Below, piece after piece: positions 1-8,839 of a stretch of DNA of 64,000 bases. The DNA is from Leadbetterella sp964563435 (GTDB taxonomy: Bacteria > Bacteroidota > Bacteroidia > Cytophagales > Spirosomataceae): the NCBI GenBank assembly GCA_964563435.1, contig CAZLXI010000001.1, positions 1-64,000 of the forward strand, in the 5' to 3' direction. Position numbers and translations under genes: made by a program. How positions within the stretch are numbered: position 1 is the stretch's first letter; every line of letters starts with the position of its first letter. The notes under the pieces are model-generated. The model was not told the origin of the DNA. It saw nothing but the letters and a program-made list of their open reading frames with translations, and made no database searches.

Positions 1-54
1 CTCAGGATGTGGAATGCTCATGTGAGGGCGAGGGAGTTTGTGATTAATGGTTAA
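1..54 (+). CDS. C-terminal end of an ABC half-transporter (partial)
   Basis: An open frame runs in from the left edge and stops with TAA at 52-54, giving LRMWNAHVRAREFVING. The RMWxAH pattern resembles the extreme C-terminus of siderophore-type ABC exporter half-subunits and lines up with the YRKMWDIQAES tail of the next gene. Such half-transporters are usually encoded in pairs, so this is probably the partner subunit. The last residues (VING) are encoded by the start of the TTAATGG repeat that follows, so the original stop codon may have been replaced by repeat DNA. Only 17 codons are visible, so the call rests on tail similarity and gene order. Confidence 0.5.
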   Translation, partial: LRMWNAHVRAREFVING

Positions 55-105
55 TAATGGTGAATGGTTAATGCTGAATGGTTAATGGTTAATGGTTAAT
101 GATGA
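41..105. repeat. Degenerate heptamer repeat (GGTTAAT type)
   Basis: About nine imperfect copies of a 7-nt unit (GGTTAAT, with GGTGAAT and GCTGAAT variants) lie head to tail between the partial ABC gene and the next coding region. The last three units are exact. It resembles the other phrase-type repeats in this window (25841-25868, 46143-46191, 48089-48192). Confidence 0.85.
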
Positions 106-153
106 TTTACAAACGGGTATTATTTCTGCCTGTCCTAATTAAAAAATAAAAAT

Positions 154-252
154 ATGCCTAAAGTACCTAAATGGATGGCCAATGCCATGGAATCGCTCTT
201 TAAAAGAATACAGACCGAACCCTACTGGGCGGAAGGAAAAATCGGACTTTAA
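154..252 (+). CDS. Possible 32-residue small protein
   Basis: A short frame starts at ATG 154 after an A/T-rich leader and ends at TAA 250-252. The product is basic and amphipathic, beginning MPKVPKWMAN and ending WAEGKIGL. It lies between the two ABC half-transporter genes on the same strand. I do not recognise a family. It could be a real small protein, the remnant of a longer gene, or chance. The well-formed start context and the lack of any other coding frame here are the only support. Confidence 0.3.
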   Translation: MPKVPKWMANAMESLFKRIQTEPYWAEGKIGL

Positions 253-340
253 CCCGACGGTTAAAAGAAATTTGCTTTAGGGGTGTGTCCGGCATTCAAA
301 AAAATACTAAACCAATTCTGCCGTACCCGGCATCAGAACC

Positions 341-2068
341 ATGATCAGAAACCTCAAATATGTCACTTCTCTCCGCCGGCAGGATACCTGGAGAGTTCTT
401 TCCCTGGAAATCCTCCATAGTATTTTCGTGGCTGCCCCTTCCGGAATCCTGCTCATTATTATATGGGAGTTGTTCTCGGAGAGCCCTGACATCCGCAAGA
501 TATGGACCGTGGCGGCAATCATGACCGTAATGCTGATTGCTCAGTTTTTCATTGCGTCGCGGTCTATGGTCAGGTCTAACCTCTGGGTCTATGACCTCTC
601 GTCCCGCCTGCGTATAAACCTCGGAAACCGGATTCAGAAATTCTCACTCGGCTTTTTCAAGCAAAGGGATCCCGGCGAAATTGCTTCCGTGGTCTTGCAG
701 GATGTGGCCAACTTTGAGGGGATCTTCGGGCATAGCCTCGGCAACCTCGCATCGGCCGCCTTCGGCACCGTGGTGCTTTCGGTTTTCCTGCTTCTGTATG
801 ACTGGCGCCTGGCCTTATGTCTGCTGGCGGCCCTACCCCTGATCTGGCCTTTCCTGCAGCTGGCCAATTACTTCGTCAGGAAGCTGGGGAGAAAGCAGAT
901 CGCCGCCCGGAATACGGCTGGTGCAAAGTTCCTCGAATATGTACAGGGCATCCGTCACCTGAAGTCGTACGGGCTGACCGGTAGTAAACATAAAGCCCTC
1001 GAAGACTCTTTTGAAAACCTCCGGCGGCAAAGTATCCGGATGGAAGCCGTTCCCGGACCGTTTATCGTCACGGCCGCCATTGTATTTGAAATAGGTTTCC
1101 TGGGCATGGTAGCCCTCGGGCTTTATTATCTCAGCGCCGGCTCCGTTACCGTTCCGGTGCTGATCACTTTCCTGATCATGGGCTATAATCTCTATAACCC
1201 GCTGAAAGTGGTGATGGTAGATTACCTGGTGCTGCGGTATATGAACGAAAGCCTGATCCGTATCATGGATGTGATGGAAGAGCCCACCATGGAAACCAGC
1301 AAAAATGAGCTTCCCGTCAGCTATGATATCCGCTTTGAAAACGTCAGCTTCGGTTATCAGCAGAACATGACCGTCCGGAACCTGAATTTCACCGTTCCCG
1401 AAAAGTCAATGCTGGCGCTGGTGGGCCCATCGGGTTCCGGTAAAACCACTATCGCTTCGCTGATGGCCCGTTTCTGGGATGTCAATGAAGGCAGCATCTT
1501 ATTCGGCGGCGTGGACATTCGCCATATCCGTCAGGACAGTTTCTACCGGCTTATCAGCGAAGTATTTCAGGAAGTTTACCTCTTTGACGACACCGTGCGG
1601 AATAATATCCGGATCGGTAAACCCGATGCCACCGACCGCGAAATAGAAGAAGCCGTGGAACGGGCCCAGTGCGTGGAGTTCATCCGGGAGCTGCCCCAGG
1701 GGCTGGATACGCACGTGGGCGAAGGGGGCAGCCGGCTTTCCGGCGGCCAGAAGCAGCGGGTAAGCATCGCCCGTGCCCTGCTCAAAGATGCGCCCGTTGT
1801 ACTGCTGGATGAAGCCACCGCCAGCCTCGACCCCGAGAATGAGATCCACATCCAGAAAGCCATTGGCGAGCTGGTCAGGTCAAAAACCGTGGTGGTGATT
1901 GCCCATAAACTGGCCACCATAAAAAATGCCGACCGGATACTGGTCATTAATAACGGGCAGGTAGCGGAATCGGGTACGCACAATGAACTGCTTGACCAGC
2001 GAGGCATTTACCGCAAAATGTGGGATATACAGGCCGAATCAGGCGGGTGGAAAGTAGCTGCTCCATGA
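341..2068 (+). CDS. ABC half-transporter, siderophore/peptide exporter type
   Basis: The 575-residue protein has an N-terminal six-helix membrane domain (about residues 15-290) fused to an ATPase domain. The Walker A motif GPSGSGKTT is at 362-370, the signature LSGGQ at 466-470, Walker B with the catalytic Glu (LLDEATASLD) at about 488-497, and the switch His at 522. The short N-terminus and QEVYLFDD Q-loop region resemble the IrtA/IrtB-like half-transporters associated with siderophores. It would act in the inner membrane as a dimer, probably with the subunit whose tail is at 1-54. The substrate cannot be read from the sequence. It converges on the GlcNAc operon with only 2 bp between stop codons and no visible terminator. 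Confidence 0.85.
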   Translation: MIRNLKYVTSLRRQDTWRVLSLEILHSIFVAAPSGILLIIIWELFSESPDIRKIWTVAAIMTVMLIAQFFIASRSMVRSNLWVYDLSSRLRINLGNRIQKFSLGFFKQRDPGEIASVVLQDVANFEGIFGHSLGNLASAAFGTVVLSVFLLLYDWRLALCLLAALPLIWPFLQLANYFVRKLGRKQIAARNTAGAKFLEYVQGIRHLKSYGLTGSKHKALEDSFENLRRQSIRMEAVPGPFIVTAAIVFEIGFLGMVALGLYYLSAGSVTVPVLITFLIMGYNLYNPLKVVMVDYLVLRYMNESLIRIMDVMEEPTMETSKNELPVSYDIRFENVSFGYQQNMTVRNLNFTVPEKSMLALVGPSGSGKTTIASLMARFWDVNEGSILFGGVDIRHIRQDSFYRLISEVFQEVYLFDDTVRNNIRIGKPDATDREIEEAVERAQCVEFIRELPQGLDTHVGEGGSRLSGGQKQRVSIARALLKDAPVVLLDEATASLDPENEIHIQKAIGELVRSKTVVVIAHKLATIKNADRILVINNGQVAESGTHNELLDQRGIYRKMWDIQAESGGWKVAAP

Positions 2069-2070
2069 TA

Positions 2071-2712
2071 TCAGGTAAATTCCAGATGACCGAAACAATC
2101 CTTCCTGTGAAAATCCGGTTCTGCTGAAGTTATGGATTTCCAGGTCAGAAAATGCGGTTCGGGCATCCGCATTCCGCTTTTGTACATATTACCCCGGGCA
2201 TTTAATGAGTCAAAAGACCCAAAATCGTGATAGAAAAATACCGATTTCGGGATAACCAGTGTAATTTCCCACTGAAAAAGCTTACCCTCTTCACCAGCCC
2301 TGGCTTCCACCCCGGTAGCCGAAGCTATCTTTTCCACGATACAGGAAGGTACCTGCTGACGGTTTTCCCGGTCGGGACCATACGCTACTTTTGCCCACCC
2401 AAGACAATTAAACTCCAGATTATAATAGCTGGTATCGTCTTCAAAAGCCACGAAAAATTCAACGCAACTGTCTTCGTGTACGGCCTGGTTAGTGACGGCA
2501 TTAGCCAGAAGATACGTTTCTGCTATGCTATATTTTAAGAAAATCTCCTGCCCGCTATGCGCTATCCGGAAAACGGCCTTTACCGAATGAGGATAATGTA
2601 ACCAGTGATCGCCGGCAATCGCCACAGGGGTAAAATGATCCATGGCTGAAGAAATCTGGAATAACGGAGTAGTGGCATCGAACGGAAGCCGCGGTATATC
2701 AAGTTTATCCAT
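2071..2712 (-). CDS. CBM9-like (DOMON-type) carbohydrate-binding protein
   Basis: The 213-residue protein matches the small Bacteroidota proteins made of one family-9 carbohydrate-binding-like beta-sandwich. Typical features are the KYSIAET strand, the DSCVEFFVAF motif and the YYNLEFNCLG segment, with W/Y-rich strands at the end. There is no signal peptide, so it is probably cytoplasmic unless exported by another route. It is the last gene of the operon, starting 11 bp after nagB, which suggests a role with amino-sugar or other glycan ligands. The ligand and any enzymatic activity are unknown. Confidence 0.7.
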   Translation of the reverse strand: MDKLDIPRLPFDATTPLFQISSAMDHFTPVAIAGDHWLHYPHSVKAVFRIAHSGQEIFLKYSIAETYLLANAVTNQAVHEDSCVEFFVAFEDDTSYYNLEFNCLGWAKVAYGPDRENRQQVPSCIVEKIASATGVEARAGEEGKLFQWEITLVIPKSVFFYHDFGSFDSLNARGNMYKSGMRMPEPHFLTWKSITSAEPDFHRKDCFGHLEFT

Positions 2713-2723
2713 GATTTCTTATA

Positions 2724-3485
2724 CTAAAGCAGACTTGCACTGTTTTTGTCGATGAATAGCACGGCATTTTGCCGGGTTCGTAAAATGGTAGACGGGACAT
2801 TTGTACTCACTTTTGACTTCAATGTATGATAAACGGCACCAGCCTTGGTGATTCCCGGAACGATGGCAAATATTTTCCGGGATTTCAACAGAGCCGGAAT
2901 AGTGAGCGTGATTGCCTTCAGAGGCACCTCCGATTTCGACGCAAAGCAGCCGTCATTAACCTGCTGCTGACGGCATACGTCGTCCAGCTCCACTATTTTC
3001 ACCATAAATTTATCTTCAAAGTCGGCTACCGGCGGATCATTGAAAGCCAGGTGACCGTTTTCTCCTATTCCCATACAAACAATATCGATCTCGTTCTCTT
3101 CCAATAGCCTTGCATAACGTGCGCATTCTTCTTCCGGGTCGGCGGAGTTGCCGTTTAGGTAGTTGACCGTTTTAAAAGGGAGCTTTTCAAACAGCCGCTC
3201 TCTCAAAAAAGTACCAAAGCTCTGAGGGGCCTCCGGGCTGAGACCGATGTATTCGTCCATGTGAAATGCATGGATACGCTCCCACGGAAGATTATTTTTT
3301 TGACGGAATCCGGCCAGGAATTCTTCCTGAGAGGGCGCCGCTGCAAACAGCATGTTAATCTCTTCTTTTTCATTCAGCATTTCTGCCACCGCCAGAGCTA
3401 TGGCGTCTGCGGCCGCCTGCCCCATGGTCACACGGTTCTCAAATGTCCTGACTTCCAGTGCTCCGGCATGGTATATTTCTGTCAT
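2724..3485 (-). CDS. nagB: Glucosamine-6-phosphate deaminase (NagB family)
   Basis: The product (253 aa, close to the usual ~250-270) would convert glucosamine-6-phosphate to fructose-6-phosphate and ammonia, the last step of GlcNAc breakdown. Visible motifs are HMDEY, with the Asp that acts in enolisation, and GIGENGHLAFNDP, holding the ring-opening His. Compared with E. coli NagB, the positions equivalent to Asp141 and Glu148 are Asn and Asp. This occurs in relatives and need not mean loss of activity, though a related aldose isomerase/deaminase substrate remains possible. It follows nagA by 35 bp and precedes the CBM9-like gene by 11 bp. Confidence 0.85.
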   Translation of the reverse strand: MTEIYHAGALEVRTFENRVTMGQAAADAIALAVAEMLNEKEEINMLFAAAPSQEEFLAGFRQKNNLPWERIHAFHMDEYIGLSPEAPQSFGTFLRERLFEKLPFKTVNYLNGNSADPEEECARYARLLEENEIDIVCMGIGENGHLAFNDPPVADFEDKFMVKIVELDDVCRQQQVNDGCFASKSEVPLKAITLTIPALLKSRKIFAIVPGITKAGAVYHTLKSKVSTNVPSTILRTRQNAVLFIDKNSASLL

Positions 3486-3520
3486 TATGCTTCTCCATTA
3501 TTTAATGTGTTCTTTTCTTT

Positions 3521-4699
3521 TTATAGTACATTATATATCACATTGCCCTTTACCAGTGTGGCCTTTACATTGATTTCATCATCAAACAGTACTACGTCTG
3601 CATCTTTCCCCTTTTCAAGCGAACCTTTATCGCTATACAGGCTCATGATACGCGCCGGGGTTTCGCTGATCATTTTTACGGCCTCCGTGAGCGGTACACC
3701 GGCCATACGGATCATGTTTCTCACCAGCACATCTGTAGTGGCTACGCTTCCGGCAAATGCACTGCGATCGGGCAGTTTGGCTACCCCCTCTTCCACTACC
3801 ACCCTCAGGCCGTCTTTCAGGCTGCCTAAGATACTTTCCCCCTCCGGCATCCCGGCGGCCCGCATGGCATCGGTGATCAGTGCTGTATGCGCAGGGCCTT
3901 TGATTTTGTACACAAGCTTCAGTAAAGAGGCTGGCAGATGGGCTCCGTCAGCAATGATTTCTACAGTCATGTCATCGGTGAGATAGGCACTTTCCACCAC
4001 ACCGGCATAGCGGTAGGTACTACGCCTGGTAACACCCGACATGCAGGAATAAAAGTGGGTAGCATGCCGGAACCCCGCTTCAAACGCCGGCATTACTTCT
4101 TCAAAAACCGCATTGGTATGCGCTATAGCAGGCAGAATACCATTTTTTACCATATAGTGTCCGAACTCCACCGCACCGGTAAGCTCGGGGGCCGCGCTCC
4201 ACCTTTTGATGTGCGGGCTGTATCGCACGATCTCCCGGTATTCTTCCGGATCCGGATCCCGGATATATCGTATATCCTGCGCACCCTTCTGCTCCGGCGA
4301 GAAATAGGGACCTTCAATATGTATACCCGTGAAGCAGGCCCCTTTTTTATTCCGTAAGAGGGCCTTTTCGTAGGTATCGAGAGTGATCAGCAGATCTTCT
4401 TTTCCACAGCTCAGCGTAGTAGGCATCAGAGCCGTGGTTCCGTAACGGGCATGGGTTTCGGCAATGCCCAAAAAAGCCTCTACAGTATTATCCATAAAAT
4501 CGTGGCCACCTCCTCCGTGCACATGGATATCGATAAAGCCGGGACTCACAAACAGCCCCCGGGCATCCATCTCAAGCGCGCCCGGAACCTCCCGGTTAGC
4601 AGTGCTTACCTCCGCTATCTCCCCGTCACGAAGAAGGAGTGTTCCTTCCGGAATGATCCCTCCGGGAGTGAGAATCCGGCCGTTAAATATTTTAACCAT
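3521..4699 (-). CDS. nagA: N-acetylglucosamine-6-phosphate deacetylase
   Basis: This amidohydrolase-superfamily enzyme removes acetate from GlcNAc-6-phosphate to feed NagB. Motifs seen are DIHVHGGGGHDFMD near the N-terminus (metal ligands), the EGPYFSPEQKGAQ loop, AHTNA, ATHFYSCMSG and the catalytic Asp region LITDAMRAAG. The frame is open further upstream into the permease gene, but the family N-terminus (VKIFNGRILTPGG) fits a start at ATG 4699, which has AGGA six bases upstream. A second ATG at 4705 is possible. The resulting ~392 residues match the family length. It sits 22 bp after the permease gene in the same operon. Confidence 0.92.
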   Translation of the reverse strand: MVKIFNGRILTPGGIIPEGTLLLRDGEIAEVSTANREVPGALEMDARGLFVSPGFIDIHVHGGGGHDFMDNTVEAFLGIAETHARYGTTALMPTTLSCGKEDLLITLDTYEKALLRNKKGACFTGIHIEGPYFSPEQKGAQDIRYIRDPDPEEYREIVRYSPHIKRWSAAPELTGAVEFGHYMVKNGILPAIAHTNAVFEEVMPAFEAGFRHATHFYSCMSGVTRRSTYRYAGVVESAYLTDDMTVEIIADGAHLPASLLKLVYKIKGPAHTALITDAMRAAGMPEGESILGSLKDGLRVVVEEGVAKLPDRSAFAGSVATTDVLVRNMIRMAGVPLTEAVKMISETPARIMSLYSDKGSLEKGKDADVVLFDDEINVKATLVKGNVIYNVL

Positions 4700-4721
4700 G
4701 CTCATTCCTAAAGAAAAATCT

Positions 4722-6044
4722 TTAATTCCATGATCGTATCCTGTGGCCTTTGAAGGCATAAAAAATGAGATAGGCATAACAGGGCAGAAGCACTGCATAG
4801 GCGGTTCGGAGATCGTACCGGTCCGCCATAAAACCATATACCAGGGGCAATATGGCATTACCGCACAAACCCATAATCAGCACAGAAGCTCCCACTTTGA
4901 TGAAGCGGCCCAGGTTGTCCAGCGCCAGAGGCCATATGCCTGCCCATACCATCGAGTTGGCAAACCCCAGGAGAACCAATGCCCACACCGAGCGGTCAGT
5001 AGTATGGCCCATCAGGCTGATACTACCCTGAGTATATATCACCAGCAGGCTCAACAAAAGTCCCGATACAGTACAGAACTTTAGCACGCTCAGCTGGGAA
5101 ATCCACCTGGGAGTGATATAAATGCCTGTTAAATAGCCGATAATGGTAGCGGCCAGTACATAAGAAGGGAACACCTTAGCCTCAATAAACGAAATTCCGT
5201 GATGCGAAGCATAATTGATAATGGTATCAATCGCTATCACCTGTGTGCCCACGTGAAAAAAAATAGCCGCCGCTCCCAGCATCAGGTAAGGAAAATCAAA
5301 TACACTCTTTTTTCCATCATTGAAAGCGACAGTTTCTCCTGTCTCCTTTTCCGTATCTATTTCGGGAAGTGACGAACCCCGCACCCATAAGCCCAGCAAA
5401 AGCAGTACTAGAGACACTACCGCATAAGGCACCACCACTCTTACCGCCAGATCGTCAAGTACGGCAGACCGGGCTACCCCCTCCAGGTGATCTAACTGCC
5501 CTAAAAGCTCGCTATCGCCCGGTTTCAGTATAACCGCCGCAAATAACAAAGGCGCCAGAATACCGGCCAGCTTGTTGCAGATTCCCATAATGCTGAACCT
5601 TTGAGCAGCCCGTTCTCTGGGTCCGAGAATGGTCACATACGGGTTGGCAGCCGTCTGAAGTATAGCCAGGCCGGCTCCCAGGGTAAACAGGCCTGTTAGA
5701 AAGAGTCCGTAGGTACGCGTCATACCGGCAGGCACAAAGATCAAAGCCCCCAGTGCCATAATAAAAAAGCCGGCCATCATACCTTTTTTAAAACCCGTAT
5801 TTTTAAGAAGATATCCGGCCGGTACCGACATCACCAGATAAGCAATATAAAAGGAAAATGCCACCAGATACGACTCAAAATGGTTGAGCTCACAGGCAAT
5901 TTTAAAATACGGGATAAGGATGGCATTGATCCATGATACAAAGCCAAACACGAAAAATAATATGGCGATGATCATAATAGGTGGCAGCCCGGGGGGCTGC
6001 CCGCTTTCTTTTTCCCTCACTTCAAATTTATTCATCGCTATCAT
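4722..6044 (-). CDS. FucP-like MFS sugar permease, probable GlcNAc transporter
   Basis: The 440-residue membrane protein has about 12 hydrophobic segments and the look of the FHS (FucP) branch of the major facilitator superfamily: FGFVSWINAILIPYFK in helix 1, a long loop after helix 6, and LQTAANPYVTILGP. In Bacteroidota, FucP-like permeases beside nagA and nagB carry N-acetylglucosamine, a role often called NagP. The substrate here is inferred from context. Its ATG overlaps the TGA of the upstream GH20 gene (ATGA, 6041-6044), so translation is probably coupled. The start could also be the Met three codons further in. Confidence 0.85.
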   Translation of the reverse strand: MIAMNKFEVREKESGQPPGLPPIMIIAILFFVFGFVSWINAILIPYFKIACELNHFESYLVAFSFYIAYLVMSVPAGYLLKNTGFKKGMMAGFFIMALGALIFVPAGMTRTYGLFLTGLFTLGAGLAILQTAANPYVTILGPRERAAQRFSIMGICNKLAGILAPLLFAAVILKPGDSELLGQLDHLEGVARSAVLDDLAVRVVVPYAVVSLVLLLLGLWVRGSSLPEIDTEKETGETVAFNDGKKSVFDFPYLMLGAAAIFFHVGTQVIAIDTIINYASHHGISFIEAKVFPSYVLAATIIGYLTGIYITPRWISQLSVLKFCTVSGLLLSLLVIYTQGSISLMGHTTDRSVWALVLLGFANSMVWAGIWPLALDNLGRFIKVGASVLIMGLCGNAILPLVYGFMADRYDLRTAYAVLLPCYAYLIFYAFKGHRIRSWN

Positions 6045-7564
6045 CTTCGGTTTTCCAGCCTTTCTTTTAAAGTGTGATAGCGGAGGTTTCGCATACGGTT
6101 TTCCAGCTCCAGCTCCGAAACGTAATAGGCATGCTGATGAGCCCTGATGAAACGGCTGTCAAGACGGTCGGGATCCAGCTTCTTAAGTACCGACAGGAGG
6201 CTCGGTGCTTTCGAAAGGTTGTAATCTTCCCGGTTCATTTCGTCTTCTATCCACATGAGGGTGAGATAATAGGTCCGGATATCCGCCATCAGAAGATAAT
6301 GCTCATATTCATTCTTGTTTTTTGAGGGGTTTAAATCCTGTAAAGTGCGGACTGCCGCCGTTGAACTGTCCAGCAGATTTTTAATGGTCAGCTGCGCTTT
6401 GTTTCTGCTGATCACCTGTCCGCGCTGTACTTCGTACGGAGCCGTGGTCAGCGCCTGCCAGAACTTCCGGGCCTCTCCTGCACTGAACCCGTATTTTTCG
6501 CGGGTGTATCGTGCCACAAAACTTTCAATGTTTAAAGGTTCACTGTTTTTGAGGCTTTCGGTATAGGCTTCCATGATCAGGCTGAAACCAATCTGCGGAT
6601 ATACCCGTCTCTGGGCGGGAATATCCACCATCTCGGTGGCCGACTCAAACACCGGACTGTAAAGACCGGAGGTAGACCAGGAAGTGATGATCATGCCCTG
6701 ATAGCCCAGTTCCCTGGCTTTGGGCACAAAGTCACGGATGTTGTTAAAGTGCGTATTCCAGGAAGTCAGGAAATAATTGTCCGGAGAGCTTCTGTACGCC
6801 GGAGAACCCCATATCTCATGGCCGGAGGAGGTTAGTCTCTGATGATCCCCGAACCGATTCATGTCCCAACCGTAGTTCCAGTCATGAAAAATAATCTCTT
6901 CAGGGAGGTTTTTCAACGCATCGGGATACTTGAGGGCGATGTCTGCCCATACCACAGGCCGCTTTCCAAGGCTGATCACCAGGTCAGCGATCATCCGGAT
7001 GTAATCGCCGTATATTCTGCCTTTTTCTTCTTTCGAAAGCGGAGCGCGATCAAGAATATAGGTTTCATCACCGCCTATATGGATATACGGGGAGGTATGC
7101 GTAGTGATAAGGTCTTTGAAAAGATCGGAAAACAGCGCCCGGCATAATTCCTGCTTAGCCGGGTTCACCTGCGAGAAATCTTTCTGATCCTGCCGAAGAT
7201 CTTTATAGCGGTGGTGTTTGAGAATATATTCAACATGGCCGAAACTCTGCTGCAGGGGGATGACATCGATACCGAGCGCACCACAATACGCCACGAAATC
7301 CCGGATTTCTTCCGTGGTATAAGCATACCGGCTGGCAATCACCCGATGCTTCTCAAAAGGATAGGTGGCTTCCCATTCCATTAACAGGGTATTAATGCCC
7401 TGTCCGCTTAACTGCTTTGCAAACCTTTTGAGTTCGCTCATGGTCATCACCTGTATGCGCATATCCACGTGAAAGCCTTTGACCCTGAAATCATGGGTGC
7501 TTTTTGCTGACAGCTTACCGATAAAAAGTAAGAACCAAACTGAAAAGAGAATTTTCCTGATCAT
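6041..7564 (-). CDS. GH20 family beta-N-acetylhexosaminidase-like protein
   Basis: The 507-residue protein starts with a signal peptide (MIRKILFSVWFLLFIGKLSA), so it is exported. The TIM-barrel follows directly, without the usual N-terminal GH20b domain. The GH20 catalytic motif HIGGDE is at 162-167, with the Asp-Glu pair that stabilises and protonates in substrate-assisted catalysis. Residues from about 345 form a helical C-terminal region. It would release terminal GlcNAc or GalNAc from glycans in the periplasm or outside the cell. It heads the transport and catabolic operon, 128 bp after a promoter with two operator boxes. Confidence 0.85.
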   Translation of the reverse strand: MIRKILFSVWFLLFIGKLSAKSTHDFRVKGFHVDMRIQVMTMSELKRFAKQLSGQGINTLLMEWEATYPFEKHRVIASRYAYTTEEIRDFVAYCGALGIDVIPLQQSFGHVEYILKHHRYKDLRQDQKDFSQVNPAKQELCRALFSDLFKDLITTHTSPYIHIGGDETYILDRAPLSKEEKGRIYGDYIRMIADLVISLGKRPVVWADIALKYPDALKNLPEEIIFHDWNYGWDMNRFGDHQRLTSSGHEIWGSPAYRSSPDNYFLTSWNTHFNNIRDFVPKARELGYQGMIITSWSTSGLYSPVFESATEMVDIPAQRRVYPQIGFSLIMEAYTESLKNSEPLNIESFVARYTREKYGFSAGEARKFWQALTTAPYEVQRGQVISRNKAQLTIKNLLDSSTAAVRTLQDLNPSKNKNEYEHYLLMADIRTYYLTLMWIEDEMNREDYNLSKAPSLLSVLKKLDPDRLDSRFIRAHQHAYYVSELELENRMRNLRYHTLKERLENRR

Positions 7565-7665
7565 TTCCGGATATTTTTAATCAAATTAACTGATTTTTCT
7601 GATACACCCACCCATACTTATTTCTTATACGGCCACTACTCTGGGTCCTGTCGCTACTATCCTAT

Positions 7666-7694
7666 CGTTAACGTACACATTTTACACGTTAACG
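7666..7694 (-). promoter_or_regulatory. Two LacI-type operator boxes, 21 bp apart
   Basis: The perfect palindrome CGTTAACG occurs at 7666-7673 and again at 7687-7694. Each copy is followed by TACACA, so the repeat is 14 bp with a 21-bp period, which places both boxes on the same face of the helix. The upstream box covers the predicted transcription start of the GH20-nag operon and the second lies about 20 bases into the transcript. LacI-family proteins bind such central-CG or central-TTAA palindromes, and a LacI-family gene lies immediately upstream. Binding is inferred. Confidence 0.7.
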
Positions 7695-7698
7695 TACA

Positions 7699-7730
7699 CA
7701 AACATAGAAATCATTTTTTCTATAGCCAAA
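7699..7730 (-). promoter_or_regulatory. Bacteroidota promoter of the GH20-nag operon
   Basis: On the minus strand, TTTG (7730-7727) is followed after exactly 20 bases by TATGTTTG (7706-7699), matching the Bacteroidota -33/-7 pattern TTTG and TAnnTTTG. The start point would be near 7692, inside the first operator box, leaving a leader of about 128 nt before the GH20 start codon. Confidence 0.7.
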
Positions 7731-7775
7731 TATCTGATTGATTTTCTTTAATAATGCGGAATAAAAGATGCTGAA

Positions 7776-8834
7776 TCAGTTATTGTAGTATTTATAATTT
7801 TCCCGCGTGACAATATCAATGGGCATGTATTGTTCTTTCTCCACCGGCAGGTTTAAGGCCAGGTGCTGGTACAGGCTCATCAGCCCCCGGTAACCCTGCT
7901 CCCGCGGCTTCTGGCAGATAAGAAAGTCGATAATACTGTTTTTCAAATAGTGTATGTTCTCTTCCAGAAAATCATAGCCGATCAGCCTGATGCCGGTGAT
8001 ACGGTTTTCTTCAAAATAGCGGGCTACGGCAGAAACCCGCGAATTGGTCACAAACAGCACGTCATATTTCTCTATTGCCAGCAGATCCCTTAGCTTTTCA
8101 TTGATGTAAGCGTAATCGGTATGTGTGATATCCGCTTTACCGATGCTCCACTGTCCGCCCTTCTCAAAATATTTCCGGAAACCCTCTTCTTTCCGTAACA
8201 GATGGTGATGGCGATCGATCTCTCTCGAAATATTGATCACCAGGACTTTAAGGGGCTGTGCAGATAAATAGTGGACAATATGGGCGGCCAGGTATCCGCT
8301 CTGGTATAGATCGGGACCTATATAACACAGGCTCTGCTGATCGGGCAGGTCGGAATTAATGAAGACCAGGGTGATATTTTTCAGGCGGCACTCCTCGGAA
8401 AACTTCCGGCTCTCTGCTTCGAACACAGGTGCCATTAAAATACCCTCAAAATCCATCCGAATGATTTCGCCGGCACCGGAAGAAAACGATTCCCGGTCAT
8501 TCAGATCAAAAAGATAGTAACTGATCTCTACCCCGTAGTCACGTATTTCGGCGGCCGCCTGCCGGATACCCTCCAATGGATCTGCCCAGTATTGGGTTTC
8601 AGACGATACCTGCGGGATGAGTACGGCAAATTTCAGCTTCTTTTTCGATGCCAGCCTCCGGGCAAAAAGATTAGGACGGTAATCCAGATCTTCCATGATC
8701 TGAAGGATTTTCTTCCGGGTACCTTCCGCCACCCCACCGCGGTTATTTAAAACGCGGTCTACCGTACCGATCGATACACCCGCTAACCTGGCAATGGTCT
8801 TAACTCCTACCGATGATGTTCCCTTCTTTTCCAT
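7776..8834 (-). CDS. LacI family transcriptional regulator of the GlcNAc operon
   Basis: The 352-residue protein has an N-terminal LacI helix-turn-helix (about residues 12-35, IARLAGVSIGTVDRVLNNRG), the hinge helix RPNLFARRLASKK and a periplasmic-binding-protein-like effector domain. The GTVDRVLN form is typical of the sugar-catabolism branch. It precedes the GH20-nag genes on the same strand, and two palindromic boxes lie between, so it most likely represses them and responds to GlcNAc or a phosphorylated derivative. A separate palindrome over its own promoter (8845-8871) suggests that its expression is also controlled. The effector is unknown. Confidence 0.85.
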   Translation of the reverse strand: MEKKGTSSVGVKTIARLAGVSIGTVDRVLNNRGGVAEGTRKKILQIMEDLDYRPNLFARRLASKKKLKFAVLIPQVSSETQYWADPLEGIRQAAAEIRDYGVEISYYLFDLNDRESFSSGAGEIIRMDFEGILMAPVFEAESRKFSEECRLKNITLVFINSDLPDQQSLCYIGPDLYQSGYLAAHIVHYLSAQPLKVLVINISREIDRHHHLLRKEEGFRKYFEKGGQWSIGKADITHTDYAYINEKLRDLLAIEKYDVLFVTNSRVSAVARYFEENRITGIRLIGYDFLEENIHYLKNSIIDFLICQKPREQGYRGLMSLYQHLALNLPVEKEQYMPIDIVTRENYKYYNN

Positions 8835-8839
8835 CCGGA

